Translations under genes and position numbers: made by a program | NCBI RefSeq assembly: GCF_002211285.1 | Contig: NZ_LOKX01000004.1 | Location: 143,775-207,774, forward strand | Direction: 5' to 3' | From: Rhizobium sp. R635 | GTDB lineage: Bacteria; Pseudomonadota; Alphaproteobacteria; Rhizobiales; Rhizobiaceae | DNA length: 64,000 nucleotides | The notes under the pieces: model-generated | Databases searched by the model: none | Told to the model about the DNA's origin: nothing | Seen by the model: the letters and a program-made list of their open reading frames with translations, nothing else | Shown: piece after piece, positions 9,158-18,639 of the stretch | How positions within the stretch are numbered: the first letter of the stretch is position 1 | How the letters are laid out: each line of letters starts with the position of its first letter

Positions 9158-10993
9158 ATGTTCCAGTCCTTCGACGTCACCTCCACGCCGCAATTCGGCA
9201 GGGATCGGGTATCGGCGCTGCGCGCCAGTTTCGATTCGCTCGGCATCGACGCCTTCCTTGTGCCGCGCGCCGACGAATTCAACGGCGAATATGTTCCCGC
9301 ATGCTCGGAGCGCCTGGCGTGGCTGACGGGCTTCACGGGTTCGGCGGGCATCGCGCTGATCCTGCGCACGCAGGCGGTCGTCTTCGTCGACGGGCGCTAT
9401 GTGACGCAGCTTGCCGAGCAGGTCGACGGTTCGGTCTTTTCGGGCGGCGATCTCGTCAATGCGCCGCCGCATGTCTGGCTTGCCGCAAACGGGGCCAAGG
9501 GCCTCAGGCTCGGCATCGATCCGTGGCTGCATGCGGGCGCGGAGGTGCGCCGCCTGGAAAGGGCGCTTGCGGAGATCGGCGGCACGCTGGTCTTCCTGCC
9601 GCACAACCCGCTCGACCGGCTGTGGAGCGACCGGCCGGCCGAGCCGCTCGGCACTGTGACCATCCAGAACGTTGCCCAGGCAGGCGTGCTGGCGAGCGAC
9701 AAGATCGCGACGATTGCCGCCGGCCTTTCGAAGAAGAATCTTGCGGCGGTGCTGATTGCCGATCCCTCGTCGGTCGCCTGGGCCTTCAACATCCGCGGCG
9801 CCGACGTGCCGCACACGCCGCATCCGCTGGCGCGCGCCATCATCCATGCCGACGGGCGCGCCGAACTCTTCCTCGACAAGCGCAAGACCGGCATCGAGCC
9901 GGAGGCCTATCTCGCGCAGATTGCGACGCAGCTGCCGCCCTCGGCGCTGGAGGAGAGGCTTGCCGCCGTTTCCAGGGACGGCGGGCGAGTGCTGATCGAT
10001 CCCGATATCGCTTCTTACGCGCTTGCCGAAATCATCCGCAAGGCGGGTGGCGAAGCGGTGGAGGGGGCCGATCCCGCCAAGCTGCCGCGTGCGGTGAAGA
10101 ACGACGTCGAGATCAACGGCTCGGCGGCCGCCCATCTGCAGGACGGGGCGGCGATGGTGGAGTTCCTCTATTGGCTGTCGCAGGAAAAACCCGGCACGGT
10201 GAGCGAGATCGCTGCGGCCGAGCGTCTCGAAGCGGCGCGCGCCCGCGTCGGCCAGAGCATGCAGAACCCGCTGAAGGATATTTCCTTCGATACGATTTCG
10301 GGTGCCGGCGAACATGCGGCGATCATGCATTACCGCGTGACGACCGAAACCAACCGGATGATCGAGGCCGGCGAACTCTTCCTGATCGATTCCGGCGCGC
10401 AATATATCAACGGCACGACCGACATCACCCGCACCGTCGGCATCGGCGCGGTTTCGCAGGAGCATCGCCGCTTCTTCACGCTTGTTCTGAAGGGCATGAT
10501 CGATATCAGCACGGCGCGCTTCCCGAAGGGCACGCGCGGCTGCGACCTCGATCCGCTGGCGCGCATCGCGCTGTGGCGGGCAGGGGCCGATTTCGCCCAT
10601 GGCACCGGCCACGGCGTCGGCTCCTATCTCTCGGTGCATGAGGGGCCGCAGCGCATCTCCAGGCTTTCGACGCAGGAACTGCTGCCCGGCATGATCCTGT
10701 CGAACGAGCCTGGTTATTACCGGCCGGGCAGCTTCGGCATCCGCATCGAGAACCTGATCTATGTGCGCGGGGCCGAGGAGATCGACGGCGGCGACATGGC
10801 CATGCTCGGCTTCGAGACGCTGACCTTCTGCCCGATCGACCGCAGCCTCGTCATCCCCGAGCTTCTGACCCATGACCAGCTGCACTGGTTCAACGACTAT
10901 CACCGCCGCACGCGCGAGGCGCTGATGCCGCTGATCCATGATCACGACGTCAGGGCATGGCTCGAAAACGCGACGCTGCCGCTCGAATATTAG
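9158..10993 (+). CDS. pepP: Xaa-Pro aminopeptidase (aminopeptidase P, M24 family)
   Basis: This cytosolic metallopeptidase removes N-terminal residues preceding proline. The 611-aa protein is of the long, three-domain type: two creatinase-like N-terminal domains (residues 1 to about 320) and a pita-bread catalytic domain. Dinuclear metal ligands are visible in LIDSGAQYINGTTDITRT (Asp, Asp), GTGHGVGSYLSVHEGP (His), the NEPGYY motif (Glu) and GIRIENL (Glu). The ATG at 9158 (MFQSFDVTS) is favoured. An in-frame ATG at 9107 would add 17 residues. Confidence 0.93.
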   Translation: MFQSFDVTSTPQFGRDRVSALRASFDSLGIDAFLVPRADEFNGEYVPACSERLAWLTGFTGSAGIALILRTQAVVFVDGRYVTQLAEQVDGSVFSGGDLVNAPPHVWLAANGAKGLRLGIDPWLHAGAEVRRLERALAEIGGTLVFLPHNPLDRLWSDRPAEPLGTVTIQNVAQAGVLASDKIATIAAGLSKKNLAAVLIADPSSVAWAFNIRGADVPHTPHPLARAIIHADGRAELFLDKRKTGIEPEAYLAQIATQLPPSALEERLAAVSRDGGRVLIDPDIASYALAEIIRKAGGEAVEGADPAKLPRAVKNDVEINGSAAAHLQDGAAMVEFLYWLSQEKPGTVSEIAAAERLEAARARVGQSMQNPLKDISFDTISGAGEHAAIMHYRVTTETNRMIEAGELFLIDSGAQYINGTTDITRTVGIGAVSQEHRRFFTLVLKGMIDISTARFPKGTRGCDLDPLARIALWRAGADFAHGTGHGVGSYLSVHEGPQRISRLSTQELLPGMILSNEPGYYRPGSFGIRIENLIYVRGAEEIDGGDMAMLGFETLTFCPIDRSLVIPELLTHDQLHWFNDYHRRTREALMPLIHDHDVRAWLENATLPLEY

Positions 10994-11028
10994 AGAAGGG
11001 CGTTTGGGCGCCGGCCTTCAGCCGGTGC

Positions 11029-11337
11029 TCAGAACCAGCCGGCGTGGCGCCAGGTCATCACGATGATCCAGGCGGCGACCAGCATCCATGTATGGGAAAA
11101 GCGCAGGCCGACGAAGAGGGCGACGATCAGCGCCAGTTTCGATTCCCAGCCGCCGATGAAGAAGGCGGGTGCGACCAGCGTCGTCAGCACGGCGGCCGGC
11201 ACGGCATTCAGCGCCGCCTCCATGCGCGGGGGAATGCTCTTCATCCGGGTGATGAGGATATAGCCGCCGATGCGGGTGGCGAAGGTTGCTGCTGCGGCGG
11301 CAAGGATGACGAGCGCCATGTGAAGATCGAATTCCAT
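11029..11337 (-). CDS. azlD: AzlD family branched-chain amino acid export subunit
   Basis: This 102-aa hydrophobic protein has about four membrane helices and carries the AzlD-type TRIGGYIL motif near the N-terminus. It starts 3 nt after the stop of the AzlC gene, giving the standard azlC-azlD pair. The small subunit works with AzlC to export branched-chain amino acids or analogues. Confidence 0.9.
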   Translation of the reverse strand: MEFDLHMALVILAAAAATFATRIGGYILITRMKSIPPRMEAALNAVPAAVLTTLVAPAFFIGGWESKLALIVALFVGLRFSHTWMLVAAWIIVMTWRHAGWF

Positions 11338-11340
11338 GGC

Positions 11341-12072
11341 TCAGACCTCGTGTACTTCGGATTGAAGGGCGTCGGCTTCGAGATCGGACTCTTGCCGTGG
11401 CAATGGCAGCAGGGCGGCGAGCACGATGCCGGCGGCAGCACCCAGGCTGACATGCCAGGGCGAGCCGACATAGCGGTAGGCGAGCACGGAGGCCACCGCG
11501 CTGACGAGCGCCACGGGCAGGAAATTGTCGCGCTTGCGGAAGCCGAGGACGATGCCGAGGAAATAGGCCGGCAGCAGGATGTCGAGGCCGATCGCCTTGG
11601 GATCGCCGATGAAGCCGCCGAGCATGCCGCCGGCGACGCTGATCAGCACCCAGGGAATGTAGATGATGATGCCGAAGCCGAAATACCAGGCGAAGGTGAG
11701 CTTTCGGCCGGACTCGCAGCGTTTCACCGCTTCGGCAAATTGCGGATCGACCAGCAGGAAGAAGGTGAAGAATTTCTGCACCGGGGTGAAATGGCCGATG
11801 TAGCGCGCCAAGGCCGCCGAATAGAGCACGTGGCGGAAATTGACGGCGAGGATCGACAGCACGATCAGCCAGGCATGGACATTGTGGCCGAAGAGTTCGA
11901 TGCCGACCATCTGGCTGGCGCCGGCATAGACCGTGGCGCTCATGAAGGCGGCTTCGGAAAGCGACATGCCGTTTTCGACCGCCAGCGCCCCGAAGAGCGC
12001 GCCAAAGGGCGCCGATGCCAGCGCAACGGCCGATCCGCCCCGCAAACCTTCAACAAAGTCGGCGCGATTCAT
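11341..12072 (-). CDS. azlC: AzlC family branched-chain amino acid exporter
   Basis: AzlC is the large membrane subunit of a two-component branched-chain amino acid exporter. The 243-aa protein has about seven predicted helices and the family segment PFGALFGALAVENGMSLSEAAFMSATVYAGASQ followed by NFRHVLYSAALA. The start MNRADFVEGLRGG at 12072 follows an AGGG site; an upstream in-frame extension to 12129 lacks family similarity. It forms an operon with azlD. Confidence 0.92.
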   Translation of the reverse strand: MNRADFVEGLRGGSAVALASAPFGALFGALAVENGMSLSEAAFMSATVYAGASQMVGIELFGHNVHAWLIVLSILAVNFRHVLYSAALARYIGHFTPVQKFFTFFLLVDPQFAEAVKRCESGRKLTFAWYFGFGIIIYIPWVLISVAGGMLGGFIGDPKAIGLDILLPAYFLGIVLGFRKRDNFLPVALVSAVASVLAYRYVGSPWHVSLGAAAGIVLAALLPLPRQESDLEADALQSEVHEV

Positions 12073-12203
12073 GTGGGTGCCCTGTTGGAAATTCAGCTTT
12101 CCCTTATGGTCTACGGCTTGCCGCGGCAATTGAATTTCGTTGATTGACCAATCGATTTCGCTGAAGCATCAACGTCCTGAGCGCATTCGGCGGAGAGGCA
12201 AGC

Positions 12204-12464
12204 ATGCAGAAGATCGAATTTTCCAGGGAAGAAAAGGCTGAGATCGTTTCGCGCATCCGCGCTTATTTCGATCGGGAACTCGATCCCATCGGCGCCCTGC
12301 CGGCCGAATTCCTGCTCGACTTTTTCGCGGAAGAAATCGGCGCCCATTATTACAATCAGGGCCTGCGCGACGCCCATGCGGCCCTCCTGAAGAAGATGGA
12401 GGATCTGGCGGAGGACATCTATCTTCTGGAGCGCGACGAGAAGAGCAAGACCGCGAGCCCGTAG
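12204..12464 (+). CDS. DUF2164 family protein
   Basis: This 86-aa acidic helical protein matches the DUF2164 family, with I-FSREEKAEIVSRIRAYFDREL at the N-terminus and LLDFFAEEIGAHYYNQGLRDA in the middle. The function is unknown. It is a single-gene unit divergent from azlCD and convergent on the diguanylate cyclase gene. Confidence 0.88.
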   Translation: MQKIEFSREEKAEIVSRIRAYFDRELDPIGALPAEFLLDFFAEEIGAHYYNQGLRDAHAALLKKMEDLAEDIYLLERDEKSKTASP

Positions 12465-12493
12465 GGGGACGCGGCGCCTCTCAGTTCTTGCTC

Positions 12494-13666
12494 TCAAACC
12501 GCCGTCTTGACCGCTTCAAAGCCGTATCCCCGCCGGCCCTTGGCCTTGACCGCATACATGGCGGCATCGGCAATTTCGTAGATCTGCGTCACGGTACCGT
12601 CATGGGTCGGGCGGATCGACACCCCGATGCTGGCTGAAATCGTCAAGCTCTCGCCGCTGATCGAGAACGGCCGCTCGAGTGCCTCCAGCATCCTCTCGGC
12701 GACGAGACGCGCTTCGCGTTCATTGATTTCACCGCCGAGGATGACCGCGAACTCGTCGCCACCCAGGCGGGCGACCTCGTCTTCGGCGCGGACGCAAGCC
12801 TGCAGGCGGCGGGCGACCTGAATGAGCAATTCGTCACCGCCGAAGTGACCGATCGTGTCGTTGACCTGCTTGAAATGATCGAGATCGAGCGTCAGAAGGC
12901 CGACCATGCCCTGCCGTCGCGCGACTTCTTCAAGCCTCTGGCGGAACCGCCGCCGGTTGGAAAGCCCCGTCAGCGCGTCGCTCGCAGCCTCAAGCTCGAG
13001 CTTTTGCCGGAAAGCGTCATTGGCGCCATAAAGCCATGCCATGATAAAGGCGGCGATAATGCTCATGTTTCCCGCCGGCACCAGCAAAGCTGCGTATTTG
13101 TCCGCAGCAAACAGCGGAACGGCGCCCGTCATGGCAACCACTTCCGGAAAGGCGACGATGGCAACGACCAGTGCTGCATTGCCGGCGAATGTGAAGCATC
13201 GGGTCGCCAGGAGCGGCATGAAGACGAAATACATGAAGCCGGCAAGGCCATAGACAAACCCGCCTTCGATGCGTCCCATGATGACGAAAAAACACGCCTC
13301 CCAGCCGAGGAACATGAACAATGCGGCGACAAGGGCAAGACGCCGGTCGACCCGCAACCAAAGCGCCGCCATGTAAGGCAATGCGACAGGCAGCGTGGCG
13401 AGGCGTAGCCAAATCGTGTTGGCCGCGCCGGCGGGATCGAGGGTAAAGTCCCATGTCCAGAGCGAGGTGCCGGCTAAGGCTGTGACCAGTGTCATGACGA
13501 GGCAATTGAACCTGTGCTCATCATAATGCCGGGCAGCGAAATCGGGCGAGGGCCGGAGCACGGAGATCAGCAGGCCGTGCCAGCGAGCCTTAACATTCGA
13601 TATCTCCGACAAGCCGCGCCCCTCGTCCATTGCCCCGCACTCCTTGCGCCCAGGTGTCATATTCAT
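12494..13666 (-). CDS. Membrane diguanylate cyclase (GGDEF domain)
   Basis: This protein should make cyclic di-GMP from two GTP. The 390-aa protein has five or six N-terminal membrane helices (about residues 50-215) and a C-terminal GGDEF domain (about 225-385). The active-site motif is intact (RLGGDEFAVIL). RAED lies exactly five residues before GGDEF, which is the RxxD inhibitory I-site, so feedback inhibition by product is expected. No EAL domain is attached. The input signal of the membrane part is unknown. Confidence 0.93.
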   Translation of the reverse strand: MNMTPGRKECGAMDEGRGLSEISNVKARWHGLLISVLRPSPDFAARHYDEHRFNCLVMTLVTALAGTSLWTWDFTLDPAGAANTIWLRLATLPVALPYMAALWLRVDRRLALVAALFMFLGWEACFFVIMGRIEGGFVYGLAGFMYFVFMPLLATRCFTFAGNAALVVAIVAFPEVVAMTGAVPLFAADKYAALLVPAGNMSIIAAFIMAWLYGANDAFRQKLELEAASDALTGLSNRRRFRQRLEEVARRQGMVGLLTLDLDHFKQVNDTIGHFGGDELLIQVARRLQACVRAEDEVARLGGDEFAVILGGEINEREARLVAERMLEALERPFSISGESLTISASIGVSIRPTHDGTVTQIYEIADAAMYAVKAKGRRGYGFEAVKTAV

Positions 13667-13781
13667 AGGCGATGCGGATGAATAAATTCCTGCTTAATGG
13701 GCGCGGCGCTGGTTCCCGGCCGTTCGCGCACGGTGGCAGGTCCTTTATCTCGAGCAGTATCGAGGATTGAAAGTGTTAGGG

Positions 13782-14408
13782 TCAGCCGGTCAAAACCGTG
13801 GCGCTGTCGATAATGGCGATGCCATGGGCGCGCATCTCCTCGATCGCGGCGGCGACACCTTCGGGCGTGATGCCGCGACTGGCATCCTCGATGAAGCGGA
13901 CGCGCACGTTGGGCATCATTTCCAGTGCGTCGAGCGCGGAGAACTTGACGCAGTAATCGGTCGCGAGGCCGCAGACATCGAGATCGGTGATACCCTGATC
14001 CTCGAGGAAATCGGAAAGGCCGGTGGAGGCATCCCGGTCATTGTCGCGGAAGGCCGAATAGCTGTCGATCCTCGGATCTTCGCCCTTCTGCTGGATCAGG
14101 TCGATCTCTTCGGATTTTAACTGGGGATGCAGTTCGGCATCGAGCGTGCCCTGGATGCAGTGATCAGGCCACATCATTTGCGGCTTGCCGGAGAGTTCGC
14201 CCATCTCGAAGGGGGAAGCACCCGGATGGGCGGAGGCGAAGCTGCCGTGGCCCGGCGGATGCCAGTCCTGCGATGCAACGATCAGATCGTATTTGCCGCT
14301 GTCGATCAGCCTGTTTGCGACGGGAACCACCTTGTCGCCATCGGGCACCGGCAGATTGCCGCCCGGACAGAAGCCGTTCTGGATATCGACGAGCAGCAGC
14401 GCTTTCAT
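13782..14408 (-). CDS. pncA: Nicotinamidase PncA
   Basis: PncA hydrolyses nicotinamide to nicotinate in the NAD salvage pathway. The 208-aa isochorismatase-fold protein has the catalytic Asp in LLVDIQNGFCPGG, the metal site in ASQDWHPPGHGSF, and the nucleophilic cysteine in VCGLATDYCVKFSA. The start MKALLLVDIQ at 14408 is chosen over an in-frame codon at 14441. It appears monocistronic. Confidence 0.95.
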   Translation of the reverse strand: MKALLLVDIQNGFCPGGNLPVPDGDKVVPVANRLIDSGKYDLIVASQDWHPPGHGSFASAHPGASPFEMGELSGKPQMMWPDHCIQGTLDAELHPQLKSEEIDLIQQKGEDPRIDSYSAFRDNDRDASTGLSDFLEDQGITDLDVCGLATDYCVKFSALDALEMMPNVRVRFIEDASRGITPEGVAAAIEEMRAHGIAIIDSATVLTG

Positions 14409-14715
14409 CAAGGCCAATCCCTTCGCTTTGTCGCAATGCAAATGCCAAATGCACTGAATGCATCAACTAGTGAATTTCCGGGGGCCGACATGCAAGTGTT
14501 AATTCTGTCACTACCGGTAGTAAGTCGCTGAAACAGAAGGATCTAATACAATCAGTGGGGGAGCTGGAGGCTGTCGCGTCGAGTGGCGTAAGAGGTCTTG
14601 CGCCGGCCACCATGCGCGATTTCTCCCGCCTTCTCGGAAATGCGATGCCAGGCCGATCTTGCTCCCGCCCGCGATTTCTGCCTTTCTTGCCTGAGCGCCA
14701 GCCGGAACCGAAGCC
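14409..14715. other. Intergenic region upstream of pncA
   Basis: This 307-nt region separates pncA from the divergent small membrane protein gene. It holds a perfect 12-bp palindrome ACTACCGGTAGT (14510-14521), about 100 nt upstream of pncA, which could be a regulator site. Nothing else supported was seen. Confidence 0.5.
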
Positions 14716-15063
14716 ATGTCCGAGACTCAGCCAGACGAAAAGATCGATGCGACGTTCCGCAACGGGTCGTTGACGGCGACCGGGATCATTCTCGGCTTCT
14801 CGCTCAATTTCATTAGTCTCTGGGTGTCCAATCCGAATGACTGGAGCCGTGTCGATCTGTTGCCGATGGCGTTTCTGACGGTCGGCATCGCCATTCAGGT
14901 GAAGGTGTTTGCCGATCTGCTCGCGCGCGACTCGCTGCTGGCCGCCAGATATGACCGGGCGCGGCGGCTGTTCCTGATCGGGCTGTCGATCGTCGCATTC
15001 GGAATGGGGATCGCCCTGCTGAACGATATTCTCGGGCTCAGCAGCATGCGGATGTTCGGGTGA
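14716..15063 (+). CDS. Small membrane protein of unknown function
   Basis: This 115-aa protein has a short charged N-terminus and about three membrane helices (GIILGFSLNFISLWV, LLPMAFLTVGIAIQVKVFADLL, LFLIGLSIVAFGMGIALL). I do not recognise a named family. It lies convergent to the helicase gene and stands alone. The frame is intact with GC-rich codons typical of the genome. Confidence 0.75.
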   Translation: MSETQPDEKIDATFRNGSLTATGIILGFSLNFISLWVSNPNDWSRVDLLPMAFLTVGIAIQVKVFADLLARDSLLAARYDRARRLFLIGLSIVAFGMGIALLNDILGLSSMRMFG

Positions 15064-15087
15064 AGGTTCCCGCGCTTCGCCGGAAGA

Positions 15088-17580
15088 TCACACGCGTTCG
15101 ACGAAGCCGTCCAGCACCCGCTTCTGTCCGGCCCGGTCGAATTCGATCGTCAGCTTGTTGCCTTCGATGCCGGTGATGTTGCCGTTGCCGAATTTCATGT
15201 GGAATACGCGGTCGCCGAGGGTGAACTTCGACGGTTCCGACGAGGTCGATTTCGCCACCAGCTCGCCATCGATCGTGCGTCCCTTGGGGCCGCTTTCGCC
15301 ATAACCGATGCGTTCGACGGCGTGGCCGGAGCGGGTGCCCCAGTTGTCGCGGGTGGCTTCGGTCTTGTTGGCCTGGGCGCGTTTCCAGCCGGGGGTGGAA
15401 TAGGAGTTGGCGAAGGGTTCGGCCTTGTCGAAGCGCGACTGGCCGTAGCCGCCGCGGCCGTAACCGCCGTAGCTCTGCTCCATCTCGGCGACCTCGACAT
15501 GGGTTTCCGGCAATTCGTCGAGGAAGCGCGAGGGCAGGGTCGATTGCCAGAGGCCGTGGATGCGGCGGTTGGAAACGAACCAGATGTGGCAGCGGCGCTT
15601 GGCGCGGGTGATGCCGACATAGGCGAGGCGGCGTTCCTCCTCCAGGCCGGCGCGGCCGCTTTCATCGAGCGAGCGCTGGTGCGGGAACAGGCCTTCCTCC
15701 CAGCCGGGCAGGAAGACGGTGTCGAATTCCAGGCCCTTGGCCGAATGCAGCGTCATGATCGAGACGGCGTCGAGGTTCTCGTTGGTCTCGGCGTCCATGA
15801 CGAGCGAGACATGTTCGAGGAAGCCGCGCATCGACTCGAAGCTTTCCATCGAGCGGATGAGTTCCTTCAGGTTTTCGAGGCGGCCGGGCGCCTCGGCGCT
15901 CTTGTCGTTCTTCCACATGTCGGTATAGCCGGACTCTTCGAGGATCTGCTCGGCAAGTTCGGTATGCGGTGTGTTTTCAAGCAGTTCCTGCCATCGGCGG
16001 AAAGATTGAATCACGTCGAAGAGGGCTTTGCGCGCCTTCGGCTTCAACTCGTCCGTCTCGATGATGTCGGCGGCTGCCGCCAACATCGGGATGTCGCGGG
16101 CGCGCGCGTAGTCGTGGAGTGCCCGCACCGTGGTATCGCCGAGGCCGCGCTTCGGCGTGTTGATGATGCGCTCGAAGGCGAGATCGTCGGCCGGCTGCGC
16201 CACCAGCCGGAAATAGGCCATGGCGTCACGGATTTCGAGGCGCTCATAGAAGCGCGGGCCGCCGATGACGCGGTAGTTGAGGCCGAGGGTGACGAAGCGG
16301 TCTTCGAATTCGCGCATCTGGAAGGAAGCGCGCACCAGGATCGCCATGTCGTTCAGCAGATGCTTGTTGCGCTGGAGCTGCTCGATCTCCTCGCCGATGG
16401 CGCGGGCTTCCTCCTCCGAATCCCAGGAGGCATGGACCTGCACCTTGACGTCGTCGGGATCGGCGCGGTCGGTGAACAGTGTCTTGCCCAGGCGGCCTTC
16501 ATTGTGGGCGATCAGATGGGCGGCCGCGCCGAGGATATGTTCGGTCGAACGATAGTTACGCTCCAGCTTGATCACCTTGGCGCCGGGGAAATCTTTCTCG
16601 AAGCGCAGAATATTGTCGACCTCCGCGCCGCGCCAGCCATAGATCGACTGGTCGTCGTCGCCGACGCAGCAGACATTCTGCGGCTCGCCCTTGGCGCGCT
16701 GGGCCAGAAGCCGCAGCCACATATATTGGGCGGTGTTGGTGTCCTGGTACTCGTCGACGAGGATATAGCGGAAGCGGCCGTGATATTCCTTGAGCAGATC
16801 GGGGTTCTTGCGGAAGATCGCGATCGGATGCATCAGCAGGTCACCGAAATCGCAGGCGTTGAGTGTCGTCAGGCGCGCCTGATAGGCGAAGTAGAGATCG
16901 CGGCCGCGGCCATTGGCAAAGGCGCGGGCATCGCCCTCGGGGATATCGGCGGGGCCGAGGCCCTTGTTCTTCCAGGTGTCGATCATGCCGGCGAACTGCT
17001 TGGCCGGCCAGCGCTTGTCGTCGAGGCCTTCGGCCTGGATCAGCTGCTTGATCAGGCGCACGACGTCGTCGGTGTCGAGAATGGTGAAGCCGGAGCTGAG
17101 GCCGACGAGCTCGCCATGGCGGCGCAGAAGCTTGACGCCGATCGAGTGGAAGGTGCCGAGCCAGGGCATGCCTTCGACGGCGCCGCCGACGAGCAGCGCG
17201 ATGCGCTCCTTCATCTCGCGGGCCGCCTTGTTGGTGAAAGTGACGGCGAGGATCTGCGAGGGGAAGGCGCGGCCGGTGTTGAGGATATGGGCGATGCGGG
17301 TCGTCAGCACGCGCGTTTTGCCGGTGCCGGCGCCGGCAAGCACGAGGACCGGGCCCTCCAGCGTTTCGACGGCTTCGGTCTGCTCCGGGTTCAGCCCGGC
17401 GAGATAATCCGGCCGCTTGCCGCCGTCGCGGGCGGCCATGGCGCGGGCAGCGATGCCTCCTGCTGCAATGCTTCCCGTCGCAGGCGCCTTTCCCGACGGC
17501 GCCTGGGGAGGCTGCGGCTTGCGCGGCGCCTCGCCCGGCTCTTCGTCGAAGAAGGGGATATCGTCGAAACTGTTGCTCAT
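15088..17580 (-). CDS. uvrD: UvrD/PcrA-type ATP-dependent DNA helicase
   Basis: This superfamily 1A 3'-5' helicase acts in excision and mismatch repair and at stalled forks. The 830-aa protein has Walker A (LAGAGTGKTRVL), Walker B/motif II (LVDEYQDTN), QSIYGWRGAE (motif III) and VSIMTLHSAKGLEFDTVFLPGWEEGLFPH (motif V), with a C-terminal Tudor-like tail (GDRVFHMKFGNGNITGIEG) as in PcrA. A proline- and alanine-rich N-terminal extension of about 70 residues precedes the helicase core. The start MSNSFDDIPFF at 17580 is chosen; the frame stays open upstream to 17799 without helicase character. Confidence 0.95.
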   Translation of the reverse strand: MSNSFDDIPFFDEEPGEAPRKPQPPQAPSGKAPATGSIAAGGIAARAMAARDGGKRPDYLAGLNPEQTEAVETLEGPVLVLAGAGTGKTRVLTTRIAHILNTGRAFPSQILAVTFTNKAAREMKERIALLVGGAVEGMPWLGTFHSIGVKLLRRHGELVGLSSGFTILDTDDVVRLIKQLIQAEGLDDKRWPAKQFAGMIDTWKNKGLGPADIPEGDARAFANGRGRDLYFAYQARLTTLNACDFGDLLMHPIAIFRKNPDLLKEYHGRFRYILVDEYQDTNTAQYMWLRLLAQRAKGEPQNVCCVGDDDQSIYGWRGAEVDNILRFEKDFPGAKVIKLERNYRSTEHILGAAAHLIAHNEGRLGKTLFTDRADPDDVKVQVHASWDSEEEARAIGEEIEQLQRNKHLLNDMAILVRASFQMREFEDRFVTLGLNYRVIGGPRFYERLEIRDAMAYFRLVAQPADDLAFERIINTPKRGLGDTTVRALHDYARARDIPMLAAAADIIETDELKPKARKALFDVIQSFRRWQELLENTPHTELAEQILEESGYTDMWKNDKSAEAPGRLENLKELIRSMESFESMRGFLEHVSLVMDAETNENLDAVSIMTLHSAKGLEFDTVFLPGWEEGLFPHQRSLDESGRAGLEEERRLAYVGITRAKRRCHIWFVSNRRIHGLWQSTLPSRFLDELPETHVEVAEMEQSYGGYGRGGYGQSRFDKAEPFANSYSTPGWKRAQANKTEATRDNWGTRSGHAVERIGYGESGPKGRTIDGELVAKSTSSEPSKFTLGDRVFHMKFGNGNITGIEGNKLTIEFDRAGQKRVLDGFVERV

Positions 17581-17779
17581 GGCGCGTAATGTAGTGATTC
17601 GGGAGGGAAAGACCAGAAAAGATGTTCTGCTTTCATTCCTGAGCCATTCGCTATCCCAAGCGGTAGATGCTCCACGACGAAAAATCCTAGCCGCGGCCTG
17701 TCGGAGTCCGCGCCGGCGGCGCGTCCTTGGAGCATCGGACCCAAGGTCCGGATCAAAGCTCGTCAACAAGGAGGCTGTC

Positions 17780-18256
17780 ATGCCGAAGGTCGTTTCCAAT
17801 CTCTGGTTCGCTGAGGAAGCGCGCGAAGCCGTCGAATTCTACGTATCGATCATTCCGGACTCGCGGATCGGGCGTACCACGATATTGCCGGCGGAAACGC
17901 CGAGCGGGCCTCCCGGCAGCGTCGAGCTGATCGAATTCACGCTCGGCGATCAGGAGTTCCTGGCAATGAAAGCCGGCCCGCTCGACAGCTTCAACCACTC
18001 CTTCTCGATTGCCGTTCTGCTCGACAGCCAGGCCGAGATCGATCGGATCTGGGATGCCTTTCTCGCCAATGGCGGCACGCCGGAAGCCTGTGGCTGGCTC
18101 AAGGACCGCTGGGGCCTTTCCTGGCAGATCGTGCCGCGGACGCTTGCCGAAATGGTCGCCGACAGCGACCGTGAGCGGGGCAAGCGCGTGACCGAGGTGA
18201 TGCTCGGCATGGTCAAGATCGACATCGCCGCGCTGGAGAAGGCGTTCAACGGCTGA
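17780..18256 (+). CDS. VOC family protein (PhnB / 3-demethylubiquinone methyltransferase-like)
   Basis: This 158-aa protein has the vicinal-oxygen-chelate fold of the PhnB-like group (PKVVSNLWFAEEAREAVEFYVSIIPDSRIG, then a WGLSWQIVPRTLAEMV ending). These proteins are small metalloenzymes or binding proteins of mixed function, so no substrate is assigned. The ATG follows a strong AAGGAGG site, which settles the start against a longer upstream frame. Confidence 0.88.
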   Translation: MPKVVSNLWFAEEAREAVEFYVSIIPDSRIGRTTILPAETPSGPPGSVELIEFTLGDQEFLAMKAGPLDSFNHSFSIAVLLDSQAEIDRIWDAFLANGGTPEACGWLKDRWGLSWQIVPRTLAEMVADSDRERGKRVTEVMLGMVKIDIAALEKAFNG

Positions 18257-18639
18257 GAGGCCGCAGGCGCGATTCAGGACGGGGAGGATATGCTGATTCC
18301 AGGGCGCGCGGGCCGTGAGCGCGCGCGCTCGGCCGACCGGGGCTGCCCGCCGACGTTTTTTCGAAAGCTCGAATCACGGGCGACATTGCACACCTTTTTG
18401 ACATTCATGTCACGTCGCGAAATGTGCTGATACCGCGACAGGCCCGTTCTCAACTACAATAATAAACAGTTTCGTAGAGTTCAAAAAAGATCCGGTGCAT
18501 GCACATCTTTGTGCATTGCCAGAAACGGCCGGTGAGCGTGGAATATAGCTACGAAACTATTGATTCTCAGGAACACCGTGGCCATCTCGATGGTTATAGG
18601 AGCACCTGAAGCCTGTGGCAGAACCTTGATGGAGGGCCC
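18257..18639. other. Long leader/promoter region of the prkA operon
   Basis: This 383-nt region upstream of prkA is AT-richer than its surroundings between 18360 and 18600. It holds nested inverted repeats described separately. No coding frame is supported. Confidence 0.6.
18468..18558. promoter_or_regulatory. Nested inverted repeats before prkA
   Basis: AGTTTCGTAG at 18468-18477 is repeated inverted as CTACGAAACT at 18549-18558, a 10-bp perfect match. Inside the loop, ATGCACA (18499-18505) and TGTGCAT (18510-18516) form a second perfect inverted repeat around TCTT. These may be regulator half-sites or an mRNA leader structure. Confidence 0.45.

Noticed and set aside
10957..12147. A 396-codon plus-strand frame opposite azlCD
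   Set aside because: It lies antisense to two well-matched membrane proteins and consists of charged shadow sequence.
15199..17589. A 796-codon plus-strand frame opposite the helicase gene
   Set aside because: It mirrors the UvrD/PcrA coding region; the helicase motifs on the other strand are complete.
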